A stretch of 64,000 nucleotides of DNA from Alteromonas sp. a30 (GTDB taxonomy: Bacteria > Pseudomonadota > Gammaproteobacteria > Enterobacterales > Alteromonadaceae), in NCBI RefSeq assembly GCF_026788005.1, contig NZ_JABEPE010000020.1, positions 1 through 64,000 of the forward strand, read 5' to 3'. Shown piece by piece: positions 6,453 to 17,303 of the stretch. Within the stretch, counting starts at the first letter, position 1; each line of letters opens with the position of its first letter. A program made the translations under genes and the position numbers. The notes beneath the pieces are model-generated. The model had not been told where the DNA came from and ran no database searches. It saw only the letters and a program-made list of their open reading frames with translations.

Positions 6453-7994
6453 TCACGATTCTTCGTGTTGCTCTGACGCTTCCGCCAACGCTGCATCCGA
6501 TTTATCAACCAGCGCTTTATCCAACTTTTTCGTGGTTTGCACACCGAGTTTGCGAAATTCCTCTGTACGTCGAATCAAGTTACCACGCCCGGTTGAAAGC
6601 TTATTAAAGGCATCGTTATAAGATGATTGTACCGAGGTAATGTTTCGACCGAGTTTTTCCATATCGGTTACAAAACCGTGGAATTTATCGTATAACTTGG
6701 CCGCTTTATCCGCGATTTCTTGCGCATTTTGGTTTTGATATTCGTATTGCCAAATATTATTAATCGTTCTTAAAGCTACCATTAAGTTGGTTGGACTAAC
6801 CAACATAATATTAGCGTCCATGGCTTGTTTGATTAAATCCGGCGCTTGTTCCATGGCTAATAAATACGCAGGTTCAACCGGCACAAACATTAGAATATAG
6901 TCTAGCGTATTCACACCTAGTAGGGTTTGATAATCCTTTTTACCCAATTCTTTAATATGCACTCGCAAAGAATTAACATGATCTTTTAAGTGGCCTTGCT
7001 TTAAAGTGTCATCCTCTTCATTAAAGTATTGTTCATAAGCACTCAAGGAAACTTTTGAATCGATAATGACGTCTTTGTTTTGCGGTAAATGCACAACCAC
7101 ATCGGGCTTAAAAGCTTTGCCTTTTTCATCTTTCAAATGTTCTTGGGTGATGAATTCATGACCTTCACGCAATCCAGATTCCACCAGAATACGCTCTAAT
7201 ACAATCTCGCCCCAATTCCCTTGTTGCTTGTTGTCGCCTTTTAGCGCTTTGGTTAACGCTGCGGCTTCTTGGGTAATTTGCTGATTTAATTCCTTTAATC
7301 CCATAATTTCAGTTTTCAGCGAGGCTCGTTCTTGTCCTTCACGGATATGTTGTTCCGACACCTGCTTTTTAAACCCTTCAATTTGCTCTTTTAACGGATT
7401 CAACAGCGCATCTAATCCGGCTTTGCTGGTTTCGGTAAATTTGTCGGATTTTTGCTGAAAGATTTTATTAGCGAGGTTTTCAAATTGCGTTTGCAGGCGA
7501 ATTTCAGCTTCTTGTAACAACGCCAGTTTTTCTTCGTTTGCTTTGTTGGTTTCGGCATGTTTTGCGTTAGCCGCTTGGTATTCACTTTCTCTCAGCGATA
7601 GCGCTTCTCGACTTTCCTCATAGCGGCTTTGCCAATCCTGACTTTGTGCTTGCAACTGCGAAATACGAGAGGTGAGTTGGTTCACCTGCTCAAGGTGTTT
7701 AGCGGAGGTTTTTTCTAAGTCGGTATTACGATGACGTAATTCATTCACTTCATCTTGAACTCGCTCAAGATCCGCTTTCACTTGCTGATTTTGTTGCTGT
7801 TCATATTGCCATTTTTGTTCAAGCGCCTGTTGTGCGAGCTGAGCTTGTTGGTGCTTTTCTGCGTCTGTTTGCATCAAGTCTTGTATCAGCGCTTGCTGGC
7901 GTGCGCGTTGCCATAAAATACCAATGACTGCCCCTAAAACAATACCGATCGCTAGCGCAGTCATAGCCGCAAAAATAAGAGAGGAATCCGACAT
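6453..7994 (-). CDS. rmuC: RmuC-family DNA recombination protein
   Basis: A 513-residue RmuC homologue. An N-terminal membrane helix (about residues 7-27, LIFAAMTALAIGIVLGAVIG) is followed by a long coiled coil rich in Gln, Glu and Lys to about residue 250. Then comes the RmuC nuclease-like domain, with GNWGEIVLERILVESGLREG and VIDSKVSLSAYEQYF resembling PD-(D/E)XK motifs. The family limits DNA rearrangements at inverted repeats. Length and architecture are typical. AAGGA lies upstream of the ATG. It is probably its own transcription unit. Confidence 0.92.
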   Translation of the reverse strand: MSDSSLIFAAMTALAIGIVLGAVIGILWQRARQQALIQDLMQTDAEKHQQAQLAQQALEQKWQYEQQQNQQVKADLERVQDEVNELRHRNTDLEKTSAKHLEQVNQLTSRISQLQAQSQDWQSRYEESREALSLRESEYQAANAKHAETNKANEEKLALLQEAEIRLQTQFENLANKIFQQKSDKFTETSKAGLDALLNPLKEQIEGFKKQVSEQHIREGQERASLKTEIMGLKELNQQITQEAAALTKALKGDNKQQGNWGEIVLERILVESGLREGHEFITQEHLKDEKGKAFKPDVVVHLPQNKDVIIDSKVSLSAYEQYFNEEDDTLKQGHLKDHVNSLRVHIKELGKKDYQTLLGVNTLDYILMFVPVEPAYLLAMEQAPDLIKQAMDANIMLVSPTNLMVALRTINNIWQYEYQNQNAQEIADKAAKLYDKFHGFVTDMEKLGRNITSVQSSYNDAFNKLSTGRGNLIRRTEEFRKLGVQTTKKLDKALVDKSDAALAEASEQHEES

Positions 7995-8103
7995 TATCTG
8001 TGTGTGTCCTTAAGAAAATACTATTCTGGAAAAATTGTGCGTTAACTCAACCGCTTTGTAAGAAAGCTAGCACGGTTTACGCTAAGAGATAAACAAACTA
8101 TAG

Positions 8104-8135
8104 AAACAAAAACACCGTTAGCGAGCGTAACGGTG
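8104..8135 (-). terminator. Rho-independent terminator of the fumarase gene
   Basis: The stem CACCGTTA/TAACGGTG (8113-8120 and 8128-8135) with a 7-base loop is followed on the minus strand by TTTTTGTTT. It lies 38 bp beyond the fumarase stop. Confidence 0.8.
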
Positions 8136-8173
8136 CTTTCAATTTTACAATGCCTGTCAGGCTAGTGGACGCT

Positions 8174-9685
8174 TTACTTCAGAGCAATTTTGCCTTTCCA
8201 CATTGCGGGCCCAACTTCGTGGGCATTTTCACCCGTGCTATCTACCGCAACGGTAACGGGCATGTCTTCTACTTCAAACTCGTAGATGGCTTCCATTCCC
8301 AAATCTTCGAACGCAACAACGCGCGATTTCTTAATGGCTTTGGACACCAAATACGCCGCACCGCCCACAGCCATCAAGTACACGGACTTGTGTTTGGCAA
8401 TGCTTTCAACGGTAGCTGGACCACGCTCAGCTTTACCAATCATACCCAACAAGCCAGTTTGGTCGAGCATCATATCGGTGAATTTATCCATACGTGTTGC
8501 CGTAGTAGGGCCAGCCGGGCCTACTACTTCATCACCGACCGCATCTACTGGACCCACGTAGTAAATTAAGCGATTTGTGAAATCCACTCCTGCTGGTAAA
8601 CCTTCACCACTTTCAAGCATGGTTTGAATGCGTTTATGAGCTGCATCACGGCCGGTTAATATTTTACCGGAAAGCAATACGGTTTCACCCATTTTCCATT
8701 CTTGAATATCTTCAGGTTTCAAGTTGTCTACGTTAACACGGCGCGTATTTTCGCCCACTTCCCACGTGACTTTCGGCCAATCTTCTAATTTAGGCGGTTC
8801 AAGTTTTGCTGGGCCTGAACCATCCAAATGGAAATGTACGTGACGTGTTGCCGCGCAATTTGGAATCATCACCACAGGTTTGGAAGCTGCATGGGTTGGC
8901 ACCGATTTAATTTTGATGTCGACAACCGTCGTTAACCCGCCAAGACCTTGTGCGCCAATGCCCAATGCATTTACTTTTTCGAAGATGTCGAGACGTAGCT
9001 TTTCTTCGGTCGTTTCCGCACCACGTTCCATCAATTCTTGAATGTCAACTGGGTCCATTAAGCTTTCTTTTGCCAGCACAGCAGCCTTTTCAGCCGTACC
9101 GCCAATACCGATGCCTAACATGCCCGGTGGACACCAACCTGCGCCCATAGTAGGTAAGGTTTTAACTACCCACTCGGCTATGTCATCACTTGGGTTGAGC
9201 ATGACCATCTTGGATTTGTTTTCTGAGCCGCCGCCTTTAGCCGCAATCATCACTTCAATTTCATCGCCCGGCACCATGTCGATGTGAACCACAGATGGCG
9301 TGTTATCTTTGGTGTTTTTTCGGCTTCCGGCTGGGTCGGCAACAATGGAGGCACGAAGTGGGTTATCTGAATTGGTGTAAGCTCGACGTGTGCCTTCGTC
9401 TACCATTTGTTGAACCGTTAAATTGGTTTTATCCCATTTCACGCCCATACCAATTTTCACGAAACAGGTCACGATACCGGTATCTTGGCACAATGGACGC
9501 TTGCCTTCGGCAGACATGCGAGAGTTGATAAGAATTTGTGCCATCGCATCTTTCGCGGCTTGGCTTTCTTCTTTTTCGTAGGCTTTTTCAACGGCCTTTA
9601 CGTAGTCTAACGGGTGGTAATACGAAATAAATTGCAACGCATCTTCGATGCTTTCAATAAAGTCCTGCTGACGAATAACAGTCAT
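8174..9685 (-). CDS. Fumarate hydratase, class I
   Basis: Iron-sulfur fumarase of the TCA cycle, interconverting fumarate and L-malate. Both alpha and beta regions are fused in 503 residues. Cys66 (in RPLCQDTG), Cys185 (GWCPPGML) and Cys277 (IPNCAATR) are the likely [4Fe-4S] ligands; the spacing of 119 and 92 closely follows E. coli FumA. It is shorter than E. coli FumA but of usual length for the pseudomonad/marine type. ACGAGG precedes the ATG. It is transcribed alone and closed by a stem-loop at 8104-8135. The cluster makes such enzymes oxygen sensitive. Confidence 0.93.
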   Translation of the reverse strand: MTVIRQQDFIESIEDALQFISYYHPLDYVKAVEKAYEKEESQAAKDAMAQILINSRMSAEGKRPLCQDTGIVTCFVKIGMGVKWDKTNLTVQQMVDEGTRRAYTNSDNPLRASIVADPAGSRKNTKDNTPSVVHIDMVPGDEIEVMIAAKGGGSENKSKMVMLNPSDDIAEWVVKTLPTMGAGWCPPGMLGIGIGGTAEKAAVLAKESLMDPVDIQELMERGAETTEEKLRLDIFEKVNALGIGAQGLGGLTTVVDIKIKSVPTHAASKPVVMIPNCAATRHVHFHLDGSGPAKLEPPKLEDWPKVTWEVGENTRRVNVDNLKPEDIQEWKMGETVLLSGKILTGRDAAHKRIQTMLESGEGLPAGVDFTNRLIYYVGPVDAVGDEVVGPAGPTTATRMDKFTDMMLDQTGLLGMIGKAERGPATVESIAKHKSVYLMAVGGAAYLVSKAIKKSRVVAFEDLGMEAIYEFEVEDMPVTVAVDSTGENAHEVGPAMWKGKIALK

Positions 9686-9848
9686 GTAAGCCTCGTAAAA
9701 ATGAAATTTACTGGTTGTGTCTGGAGTTAGCGCGATATAATACCTTGCTTGCGTGTATCACTCCATGATTAAGACGCACTTCGTTGTCGTTTCCTAGCTC
9801 GGTTAACCTTAAAACGTTAGCCCTATAAGGTTGAATAAGATAGTTTTC

Positions 9849-11249
9849 ATGCTAAATATCCACATCATTCCCCTGAATATTAACACTCAGACCGATGTCA
9901 CCTCGTTATTTTCTGCTTTTCGCCACTTGCGTGGTGCGGTTTTATTAGATTCCGCTAACAGCCCGCACCCTAACGCTCGTTTTGATATATTTGCGGCAGA
10001 GCCAATTATCAGCATTGAGGAAAACACACACTCGCCCAACATTACCTTCGCGCTTGAGTCTCTTCGAACTCAAATTAAAGTCGAAAAGAACAGCAGCACC
10101 ATAGCGCAAATTGTTTCTCTGCAAAAGCAAGTATTTCAGCACACCGCGATACCCGAAACTCACCTCCCCTTTGTAGTAGGTTGCCTCGGCTATTTTGGCT
10201 ACGATTGGGGAAAGCAAATTGAGAAAGTGGCTTCCCGTTTTAAAGATGACTACCAAACGCCACGCTTAAGCGTGGGAATTTATACTTGGTCGGTGATTCG
10301 AGATGCAGATTCAGGTCAGTATTATTTTTGTTATCACCCTGAGTACCCTCATCCTTCGGTCGCAGAAATAACAGACGCTGATGCTAACAAATCTGAAACG
10401 TTATACGACGGTGATGAATTTAAGCTAAGGCGAGATTGGTCCAGTAATGTGACACAGGCTGAATACCTAGCAAAACTTGCGAAAATCCACGAATATTTAC
10501 TCGCGGGTGATTGTTATCAAATTAACATGGCGCAACGTTTTCATAGCGAATATCAAGGTGACGAGTGGCGAGCTTACTTACGTTTAAGACAAGCCAATAC
10601 TGCACCATTTTCGTCCTTCATTCGCACCCAACATGGTGCAATCTTAAGTATTTCCCCCGAACGTTTTCTATCAACACAGGACGGAAAAGTTGAGACCAAA
10701 CCTATTAAGGGGACGCGTCCCAGAGGGGCAAATCCTGAATTAGATGCTAAACTGGCAAGAGACTTGCAAAACGCAGAGAAGGATCGCGCCGAAAACTTGA
10801 TGATAGTTGACCTCTTGCGTAATGACTTAAGTAAAAATTGCATGCCCGGAAGTGTTCAAGTGCCAAAGCTCTTTGATATTGAAAGCTTCCCCGCTGTTCA
10901 TCATTTAGTCAGCACCGTTGTAGGAGAATTAAAAGCTAACAGTTCACCACTTCAGTTATTGCAAGATGCGTTTCCCGGCGGCTCTATTACCGGAGCACCG
11001 AAAAAACGTGCTATGCAAATTATTGAAGAGCTCGAACCGGATCACCGTCATATCTACTGCGGTAGTATTGGTTATTTGGGTATCAAGGAGGATATGGACA
11101 GCAACATCTGCATACGCACATTGTTGTTGGAATCCAATAACATATATTGCTGGGCAGGCGGAGGAATTGTGCTTGACTCTGATGCCAACCAAGAGTTTCA
11201 GGAAACACTAGACAAAGTGGCGAAGATCCTACCTGTTTTAAAGCCGTAA
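9849..11249 (+). CDS. pabB: Aminodeoxychorismate synthase component I
   Basis: Chorismate-utilising enzyme that makes 4-amino-4-deoxychorismate for folate synthesis, with glutamine amidotransferase PabA (not in this window). PIKGTRPRG carries the PabB-type Lys; TrpE has Ala there. GSITGAPKKRAMQIIEELEP and YCGSIGYLG are the usual active-site segments. The ATG at 9849 gives 466 residues. An in-frame TTG at 9831 has its purine tract too close. It heads pabB-nudL-sdaA, the same order as in E. coli. Confidence 0.92.
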   Translation: MLNIHIIPLNINTQTDVTSLFSAFRHLRGAVLLDSANSPHPNARFDIFAAEPIISIEENTHSPNITFALESLRTQIKVEKNSSTIAQIVSLQKQVFQHTAIPETHLPFVVGCLGYFGYDWGKQIEKVASRFKDDYQTPRLSVGIYTWSVIRDADSGQYYFCYHPEYPHPSVAEITDADANKSETLYDGDEFKLRRDWSSNVTQAEYLAKLAKIHEYLLAGDCYQINMAQRFHSEYQGDEWRAYLRLRQANTAPFSSFIRTQHGAILSISPERFLSTQDGKVETKPIKGTRPRGANPELDAKLARDLQNAEKDRAENLMIVDLLRNDLSKNCMPGSVQVPKLFDIESFPAVHHLVSTVVGELKANSSPLQLLQDAFPGGSITGAPKKRAMQIIEELEPDHRHIYCGSIGYLGIKEDMDSNICIRTLLLESNNIYCWAGGGIVLDSDANQEFQETLDKVAKILPVLKP

Positions 11250-11279
11250 CAAAACGCCAAATTATAATATGAGGGTATC

Positions 11280-11861
11280 ATGCCAGAAATGAATGAGGTT
11301 GAATTCTTAGAGAAGTTTCAGCATTTAAGAACCGTCCCCACTCTACCCGACTTCCCGTTACCCAGAGCAGGGAAAAAGGCAGCGGTGTTATTTCCAGTTG
11401 TATGCCGAGACGAGTTATCCGTTATTTTTACGAAACGTTCATCTCACTTAAAACACCATGCAGGCCAAATCTGCCTCCCAGGCGGACGTCACGAGAAAAG
11501 CGATACTTGCCTAATGGATACCGCACTACGCGAAACCGAAGAAGAAATTGGTCTTTCCAGAAAATACACGCGAGTAGTCGGTAATTTACAGTCTTTCCGT
11601 ACATTTTCTGGCTATGAGGTCACGCCTTATGTCGGCTTGGTCGAACCCAAGTTCGACTTGCAAGTCGACCCTAATGAAGTCGCGGGTACATTTGAAGTTC
11701 CGCTTTCTTATTTAATGAACCAGAATAACCACATCAATTACCCTGTGCACCGCAAAGGAGTGGATTATTCAGTGTATTTTATCCCGTGGAATGACACTTA
11801 TATTTGGGGGGCAACGGCTGCCTTTATTCGCATCCTGTCTAATCATATTGCCTTAAACTAG
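11280..11861 (+). CDS. nudL: NUDIX hydrolase, CoA pyrophosphatase type
   Basis: A 193-residue NUDIX enzyme expected to hydrolyse CoA derivatives to 3',5'-ADP and phosphopantetheine compounds. The motif starts at GGRHEKSD and finishes LRETEEEIGL; the NudL-type sequence HAGQICLPGGRHE lies in front of it. GAGGGTATC precedes the ATG. It starts 30 bp after pabB and lies before sdaA, as in E. coli, which supports orthology to NudL. Confidence 0.9.
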   Translation: MPEMNEVEFLEKFQHLRTVPTLPDFPLPRAGKKAAVLFPVVCRDELSVIFTKRSSHLKHHAGQICLPGGRHEKSDTCLMDTALRETEEEIGLSRKYTRVVGNLQSFRTFSGYEVTPYVGLVEPKFDLQVDPNEVAGTFEVPLSYLMNQNNHINYPVHRKGVDYSVYFIPWNDTYIWGATAAFIRILSNHIALN

Positions 11862-11996
11862 GTTAACTTGTTTTCACACTTTTCGCTCTAGCCCGAACCT
11901 TTACAGTTGTTTTCGACAAATCGTACTGGTAGGGCTTCCCCAATTTCCCATCCCACGCCAAAATAAGCGCATTATTGATTAAAGTAGTTTATAGAA

Positions 11997-13373
11997 ATGA
12001 TGATCAGCGTTTTTGATATGTTCAGTATCGGTATTGGCCCTTCCAGCTCACATACCGTTGGTCCGATGCGAGCGGCGAAAGATTTCGTCGTGCAGTTACA
12101 AGAACTCAACATTCTGCTCCAAGTGAATTCTGTGCGCGTTGAGTTATTTGGTTCATTGGGACAAACAGGAATTGGACACGGCACTGGCACAGCGGTTATT
12201 TTAGGTTTACTTGGACAAACGCCCGAAGAAGTCGATGTAGATCAAATCGAAACCATGTTGTCTGAAGTGGAACGCTCGGCACAATTAAAGTTGGATGGAA
12301 AGCACAGTGTTGCTTTTTCTAAGACTGATTCCATCATTTACCACCGTCGCAAAAGCCTGCCCTTGCACGCAAACGGCATGGCAATCCATGCATTTCATGA
12401 TGACGAAAAGCTGTTTTCACAGTGTTATTACTCTATCGGTGGTGGCTTTATCATTAAAGAAGAAGATTTCGAAGCCAAACAAAATCAAGCCGTCGCTATC
12501 GCAGAAACAGAAATCCCCTATCCTTTTGAAAGTGCAGAAGATCTGATGCGTATATGCAAAGAAGAAGGTTTCAGTATCAGTACCTTAATGTTAAAAAATG
12601 AAATGCAATTTCAGTCTAAAGAAGCAATTTATGAAAAGCTTTCAGGCATTTGGGAAGTGATGCAATCTTGTGTCCAGCGAGGTATTGATACCGAAGGGAT
12701 TTTACCCGGCGGCTTGAAAGTAAAACGACGAGCCCCTTCTTTGTATCGAAAATTGTGTAGCGAACGAAATAACGATCCCATGAGTGCGATGGATTGGGTT
12801 AACTTATTTGCACTTGCGGTAAATGAAGAAAATGCGGCAGGTAGTCGAGTAGTCACCGCTCCAACTAACGGCGCAGCGGGTATCATTCCTGCCGTACTGA
12901 GTTACTACAACAAGTTCATTCGCCCTGTTGATGCTGAAACTGCTTGCCGTTACCTATTAACCGCTGCTGCCATTGGTATTTTGTATAAGAAAAATGCCTC
13001 TATTTCTGGAGCCGAAGTAGGTTGCCAGGGAGAAGTGGGTGTCGCTTGTTCAATGGCTGCTGGCGCGTTGACTGAAATTCTTGGAGGCGATCCGAAAGCA
13101 GTAGAAAACGCAGCGGAAATTGGCATGGAACATAATTTGGGTCTAACGTGTGACCCTGTAAATGGGTTAGTGCAAGTTCCTTGTATTGAACGTAATGCAA
13201 TGGGAGCCATTAAAGCGATCAATGCATCACGCTTAGCGATGCGAGGAGATGGTTCTCATAAGGTTTCATTGGATAAAGTAATCAAAACCATGTGGGAAAC
13301 GGGCAACGATATGAAATCAAAATATAAAGAAACAGCGCGTGGCGGATTAGCCGTGAATATTATCGAGTGCTAA
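11997..13373 (+). CDS. sdaA: L-serine ammonia-lyase, iron-sulfur type
   Basis: Converts L-serine to pyruvate and ammonia with a [4Fe-4S] cluster. In 458 residues it has the N-terminal beta domain ([13 protein letters not shown]) and a catalytic alpha domain. Cys343, Cys385 and Cys396 are the cluster ligands, and the last residue is Cys458. These positions equal those of the structurally characterised Legionella enzyme, in which the C-terminal Cys enters the active site. Two ATGs in tandem open the frame; the ribosome-binding site is weak. A strong stem-loop follows at 13391-13425. Confidence 0.95.
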   Translation: MMISVFDMFSIGIGPSSSHTVGPMRAAKDFVVQLQELNILLQVNSVRVELFGSLGQTGIGHGTGTAVILGLLGQTPEEVDVDQIETMLSEVERSAQLKLDGKHSVAFSKTDSIIYHRRKSLPLHANGMAIHAFHDDEKLFSQCYYSIGGGFIIKEEDFEAKQNQAVAIAETEIPYPFESAEDLMRICKEEGFSISTLMLKNEMQFQSKEAIYEKLSGIWEVMQSCVQRGIDTEGILPGGLKVKRRAPSLYRKLCSERNNDPMSAMDWVNLFALAVNEENAAGSRVVTAPTNGAAGIIPAVLSYYNKFIRPVDAETACRYLLTAAAIGILYKKNASISGAEVGCQGEVGVACSMAAGALTEILGGDPKAVENAAEIGMEHNLGLTCDPVNGLVQVPCIERNAMGAIKAINASRLAMRGDGSHKVSLDKVIKTMWETGNDMKSKYKETARGGLAVNIIEC

Positions 13374-13390
13374 ACAACTAATGTTAAAAA

Positions 13391-13425
13391 GAAAACCCCG
13401 TTGGTACTTGCCTAACGGGGTTTTC
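13391..13425. terminator. Bidirectional terminator between sdaA and cysB
   Basis: A perfect 12-bp stem GAAAACCCCGTT/AACGGGGTTTTC with an 11-base loop, followed by TTTTC on the plus strand. It lies between convergent genes. Confidence 0.85.
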
Positions 13426-13489
13426 TTTTCAATCTGGTCTTAAATTGAGGAATACCTTCTGGAAGGTTTACTTAATAAAGGCTAGCCGT

Positions 13490-14503
<1,014 letters not shown>

Positions 14504-14633
14504 TTAATATGCGATTTATATCCACTCTAAGAAGAAATCATTCCGAGTGATTATTAAAAATATCCTATCTCGCGATTTTTTTCACCTGTTTAATGAATAA
14601 GTTAGTGCGTTTTAATCATAACGACATTAGCGT

Positions 14634-15395
14634 TTGACCATCGCATCGTCTGACAATACTATTAAGGGCTTTAACGACTTCAGCAGTATTCGAAACCAAA
14701 AGACCATGACGACTCGAAATAATCGCATCGATTTCTCAGCGGTACTCGCCTCCGCGGTGCATGATATGAAAAACTCGTTATGCTTGTTAATGAGGTCTAT
14801 TGAAGACGTTGGTAACGACACGCCCGCAGGCTCTAAGGAAGCAGAAAAAATAGCAGCTATTCATTATGAAGCATCGAGAATGAATACTAGCCTAGTGCAA
14901 ATCCTTTCTTTATACCGCGCCGATTTAGACGAACTCCCGCTTAATATTAACGAACACTTTGCTGATGATCTGATCGATGAGCTTCTCGCCAGCAATAAAA
15001 ATTACATTAATTATAAAAAGGTCTCAATTTCGACAGATGTACAAGAAGGGTTATCGTGGTATTTTGATGCAGCACTCGTCAATGTTTTGCTTAACGATGT
15101 GTTGATTAATGCCATGCACTACGGCAATACCAAAATTAATATCTCAGTAAAAGAAAGTGATGGGTATTTAAAAATCTTCATTGAAGATGATGGTCAAGGC
15201 TATCCAGAGTCTATGCTTAAGAACACACAAACCAACATGCGAGACTTTGATATTAGTAGCGGCAGAACGGGCCTAGGTCTCTTTTTTGCTAGAATGATTG
15301 CAGAAGCGCATGTAAGTGACGATAAAAAAGGAATGATACGACTTTCAAATGGCGGCTCCCTCGGAGGGAGTGTTTTTACCTTGGAATTACCTTAG
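14634..15395 (+). CDS. Soluble orphan sensor histidine kinase
   Basis: A kinase core without membrane helices or a recognisable sensor domain. The phosphoacceptor region holds VHDMKNSL (near residue 44), followed by an HATPase_c domain with the N box (LLNDVLINAMHYGN), G1 (EDDGQGYP) and G2 (GRTGLGLFF). No response regulator is adjacent. The frame opens at TTG 14634; an ATG at 14706 would give MTTRNNRIDFSAV and 229 residues. Neither has a strong ribosome-binding site, so the start is open. The gene 58 bp downstream encodes a membrane-anchored coiled coil, possibly its partner. Confidence 0.8.
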   Translation: MTIASSDNTIKGFNDFSSIRNQKTMTTRNNRIDFSAVLASAVHDMKNSLCLLMRSIEDVGNDTPAGSKEAEKIAAIHYEASRMNTSLVQILSLYRADLDELPLNINEHFADDLIDELLASNKNYINYKKVSISTDVQEGLSWYFDAALVNVLLNDVLINAMHYGNTKINISVKESDGYLKIFIEDDGQGYPESMLKNTQTNMRDFDISSGRTGLGLFFARMIAEAHVSDDKKGMIRLSNGGSLGGSVFTLELP

Positions 15396-15453
15396 TATGT
15401 CACTGATGTGTCTGGGTAAGCATGACAATTAACAGACGGGACAAAAAAAGCAA

Positions 15454-16233
15454 ATGTTTGCAATAATCATAATATTAATCGTCGCCTTGATTGTGTTAGC
15501 CATTATGGTGAACGCTTTTCAGCAGCACAAAGAAAAGGTTGAAGCAGAAAAACGCACAGAATTGTCGAAGCAAAAAGCGATTATTGATGAAACGGAAAAT
15601 GTCATCATGTCAGCTTCTCAAAGCCAAATCCCAATTTCCCCAATGCTTAACCTTATTCTACTAAAACGCATTCAAGGCGCTTTGAAGTTAACCCATGAGT
15701 TAAACCCCAAAACTCCAGAAATCAAACAGCGACTCAATGATATTGCCGAACGAATTAAAATGAACGAAGCTGATGCAGAGAAAAACAAAGCGGCAGCAGC
15801 AGATGGCATTAGCCTACCGGATAATGACAAACAAATTATCGTTACCATTCAAAGTTTAAAGAAATTACGTGCTTTACTTAGAACCGAGCACAGTAAAGGA
15901 AAAGTTAGCGCACAAGTTTTTATTGGTGAGGATAAACGACTCGATAAAATGCAACTTCGTGTCAACGTCGACACCCTTGCGCGTCGAGCAGACAGCGCTA
16001 TCCAATCACAGATGATGGGCTCAGCTCGTCAATACTTAGAAAAAGCCATTGTCGCCCTGACTAATTTCTCTACTCAGGATGAATATGTTACTTCCAGAAG
16101 GGCCCAGCTTGAGCAACAACTCAGCCAGATTCAAGAAAACCTACGCAACAGCAATGCTGAAGATACCGCTCGTCGTATCGAAGATGAGAGAAATGAATTG
16201 GATGAACTGTTTGCTCCAAAGAAAAAATGGTAG
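15454..16233 (+). CDS. Membrane-anchored coiled-coil protein of unknown function
   Basis: A 259-residue protein: one N-terminal membrane helix (about residues 2-20, FAIIIILIVALIVLAIMV), then a charged, largely helical body. Helical segments at about 25-120 and 190-250 are coiled-coil-like, ending in basic KKKW. No known domain is recognised. It follows the histidine kinase in the same direction and may be cotranscribed, so a role in that signalling unit is an inference from position only. Confidence 0.65.
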   Translation: MFAIIIILIVALIVLAIMVNAFQQHKEKVEAEKRTELSKQKAIIDETENVIMSASQSQIPISPMLNLILLKRIQGALKLTHELNPKTPEIKQRLNDIAERIKMNEADAEKNKAAAADGISLPDNDKQIIVTIQSLKKLRALLRTEHSKGKVSAQVFIGEDKRLDKMQLRVNVDTLARRADSAIQSQMMGSARQYLEKAIVALTNFSTQDEYVTSRRAQLEQQLSQIQENLRNSNAEDTARRIEDERNELDELFAPKKKW

Positions 16234-16312
16234 AAAGACGCTACTTCTAACTAAATTAGGTTTTTCAAAATCAATTTAATCTAACCACATTTGGTGCTGT
16301 ACTATCGCGACT

Positions 16313-17200
16313 TTACGATTGCGTCAACATACTCAAAAATCCATTTGCCGCGACTGATAAAGTCCCTCGTTGTTTTTTAACAACACCAACACACTTTCTA
16401 AGCCCACTATGCCTAAGTGCAACACAGGATAGTCCCTTATCGAGCATTTGCTGACGAGTAAGTGCCGGCACCACAGAAATACCAAGTCCCGCAGCTACTA
16501 GCTCACCTAATAGAACCAACTGCCCTCCCTCTGCAATAATGTTTAGAACAATATCTCGTTTCGCACAAACGTCATCAATCCATCGGCGCAAGGTCGAGCC
16601 TAAGTTCATGGCGATAAAAGGATATTGCTGCACCTGTTGCCATGTCGCACTTTTAACCTCAGCTAACGGATGTTTAGGGGGACAAACAAGTATAAAATCA
16701 TCTTCAAACAACGGAAAAAACTCGAGCCCTTCCATCGACTCAGATTCAAACGTAATTCCCAACTCGCTGCGCCCTGCTAAGACCGATGCCATCACAAACT
16801 CCATTACAATGTCTTGTATCGCAATAGTGATATTTGGATATTGCTCATGAAAAACACGTAAATGCTCTGGCAAAAGTGTGCTTGCAAACGATGGCATCAC
16901 TGCAATTGAAAGTTTACCTTTTTGCATACTAAACAGATTGTTTAGATCCATGCAGGCTTCTTCCCAGTCCCGTAGCAGACGTTTAGCAACGGGAAAAAAC
17001 GCCACCCCTTCTGGGGTTAGCTCTACTTTTCTAGTTGAACGACTAAATAAAGCGCCACCTGTGGCTTGCTCTAAATTGCGAATCGCAATTGACAGTGCAG
17101 GTTGCGAAAGGTGCATCCGTTCTGCGGCTTCCGCATAGTTACTACAAATAGCAACGTTAACGAATGCGCGAACTTGCTTTAATGAAATATTCAACGCCAT
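16313..17200 (-). CDS. LysR-family regulator divergent from scoAB
   Basis: A 295-residue LysR protein. The winged helix at the N-terminus (YAEAAERMHLSQPALSIAIR) is followed by a substrate-binding domain (about 90-290). It is divergently transcribed from the CoA-transferase genes across 103 bp of very AT-rich DNA, the usual arrangement for a LysR protein controlling its neighbour. The ligand is unknown; an acyl-CoA or 3-keto acid would be plausible. Confidence 0.85.
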   Translation of the reverse strand: MALNISLKQVRAFVNVAICSNYAEAAERMHLSQPALSIAIRNLEQATGGALFSRSTRKVELTPEGVAFFPVAKRLLRDWEEACMDLNNLFSMQKGKLSIAVMPSFASTLLPEHLRVFHEQYPNITIAIQDIVMEFVMASVLAGRSELGITFESESMEGLEFFPLFEDDFILVCPPKHPLAEVKSATWQQVQQYPFIAMNLGSTLRRWIDDVCAKRDIVLNIIAEGGQLVLLGELVAAGLGISVVPALTRQQMLDKGLSCVALRHSGLRKCVGVVKKQRGTLSVAANGFLSMLTQS

Positions 17201-17251
17201 ATTATTAATATATTTTTTTTATTAATTAAGAAATTAATTTAATTTTACATA

Positions 17252-17277
17252 TTAACAATGGTTTCGAATAATGTTAA
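17252..17277. promoter_or_regulatory. Candidate LysR operator between regulator and scoA
   Basis: The inverted repeat TTAACA-N14-TGTTAA ends 26 bp before the scoA ATG in the divergent intergenic region. LysR operators are usually interrupted palindromes in this position. No -10/-35 pair could be fixed in the AT-rich sequence. Confidence 0.4.
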
Positions 17278-17303
17278 CAAATTAATAATACTGCGGAGTT
17301 AAT

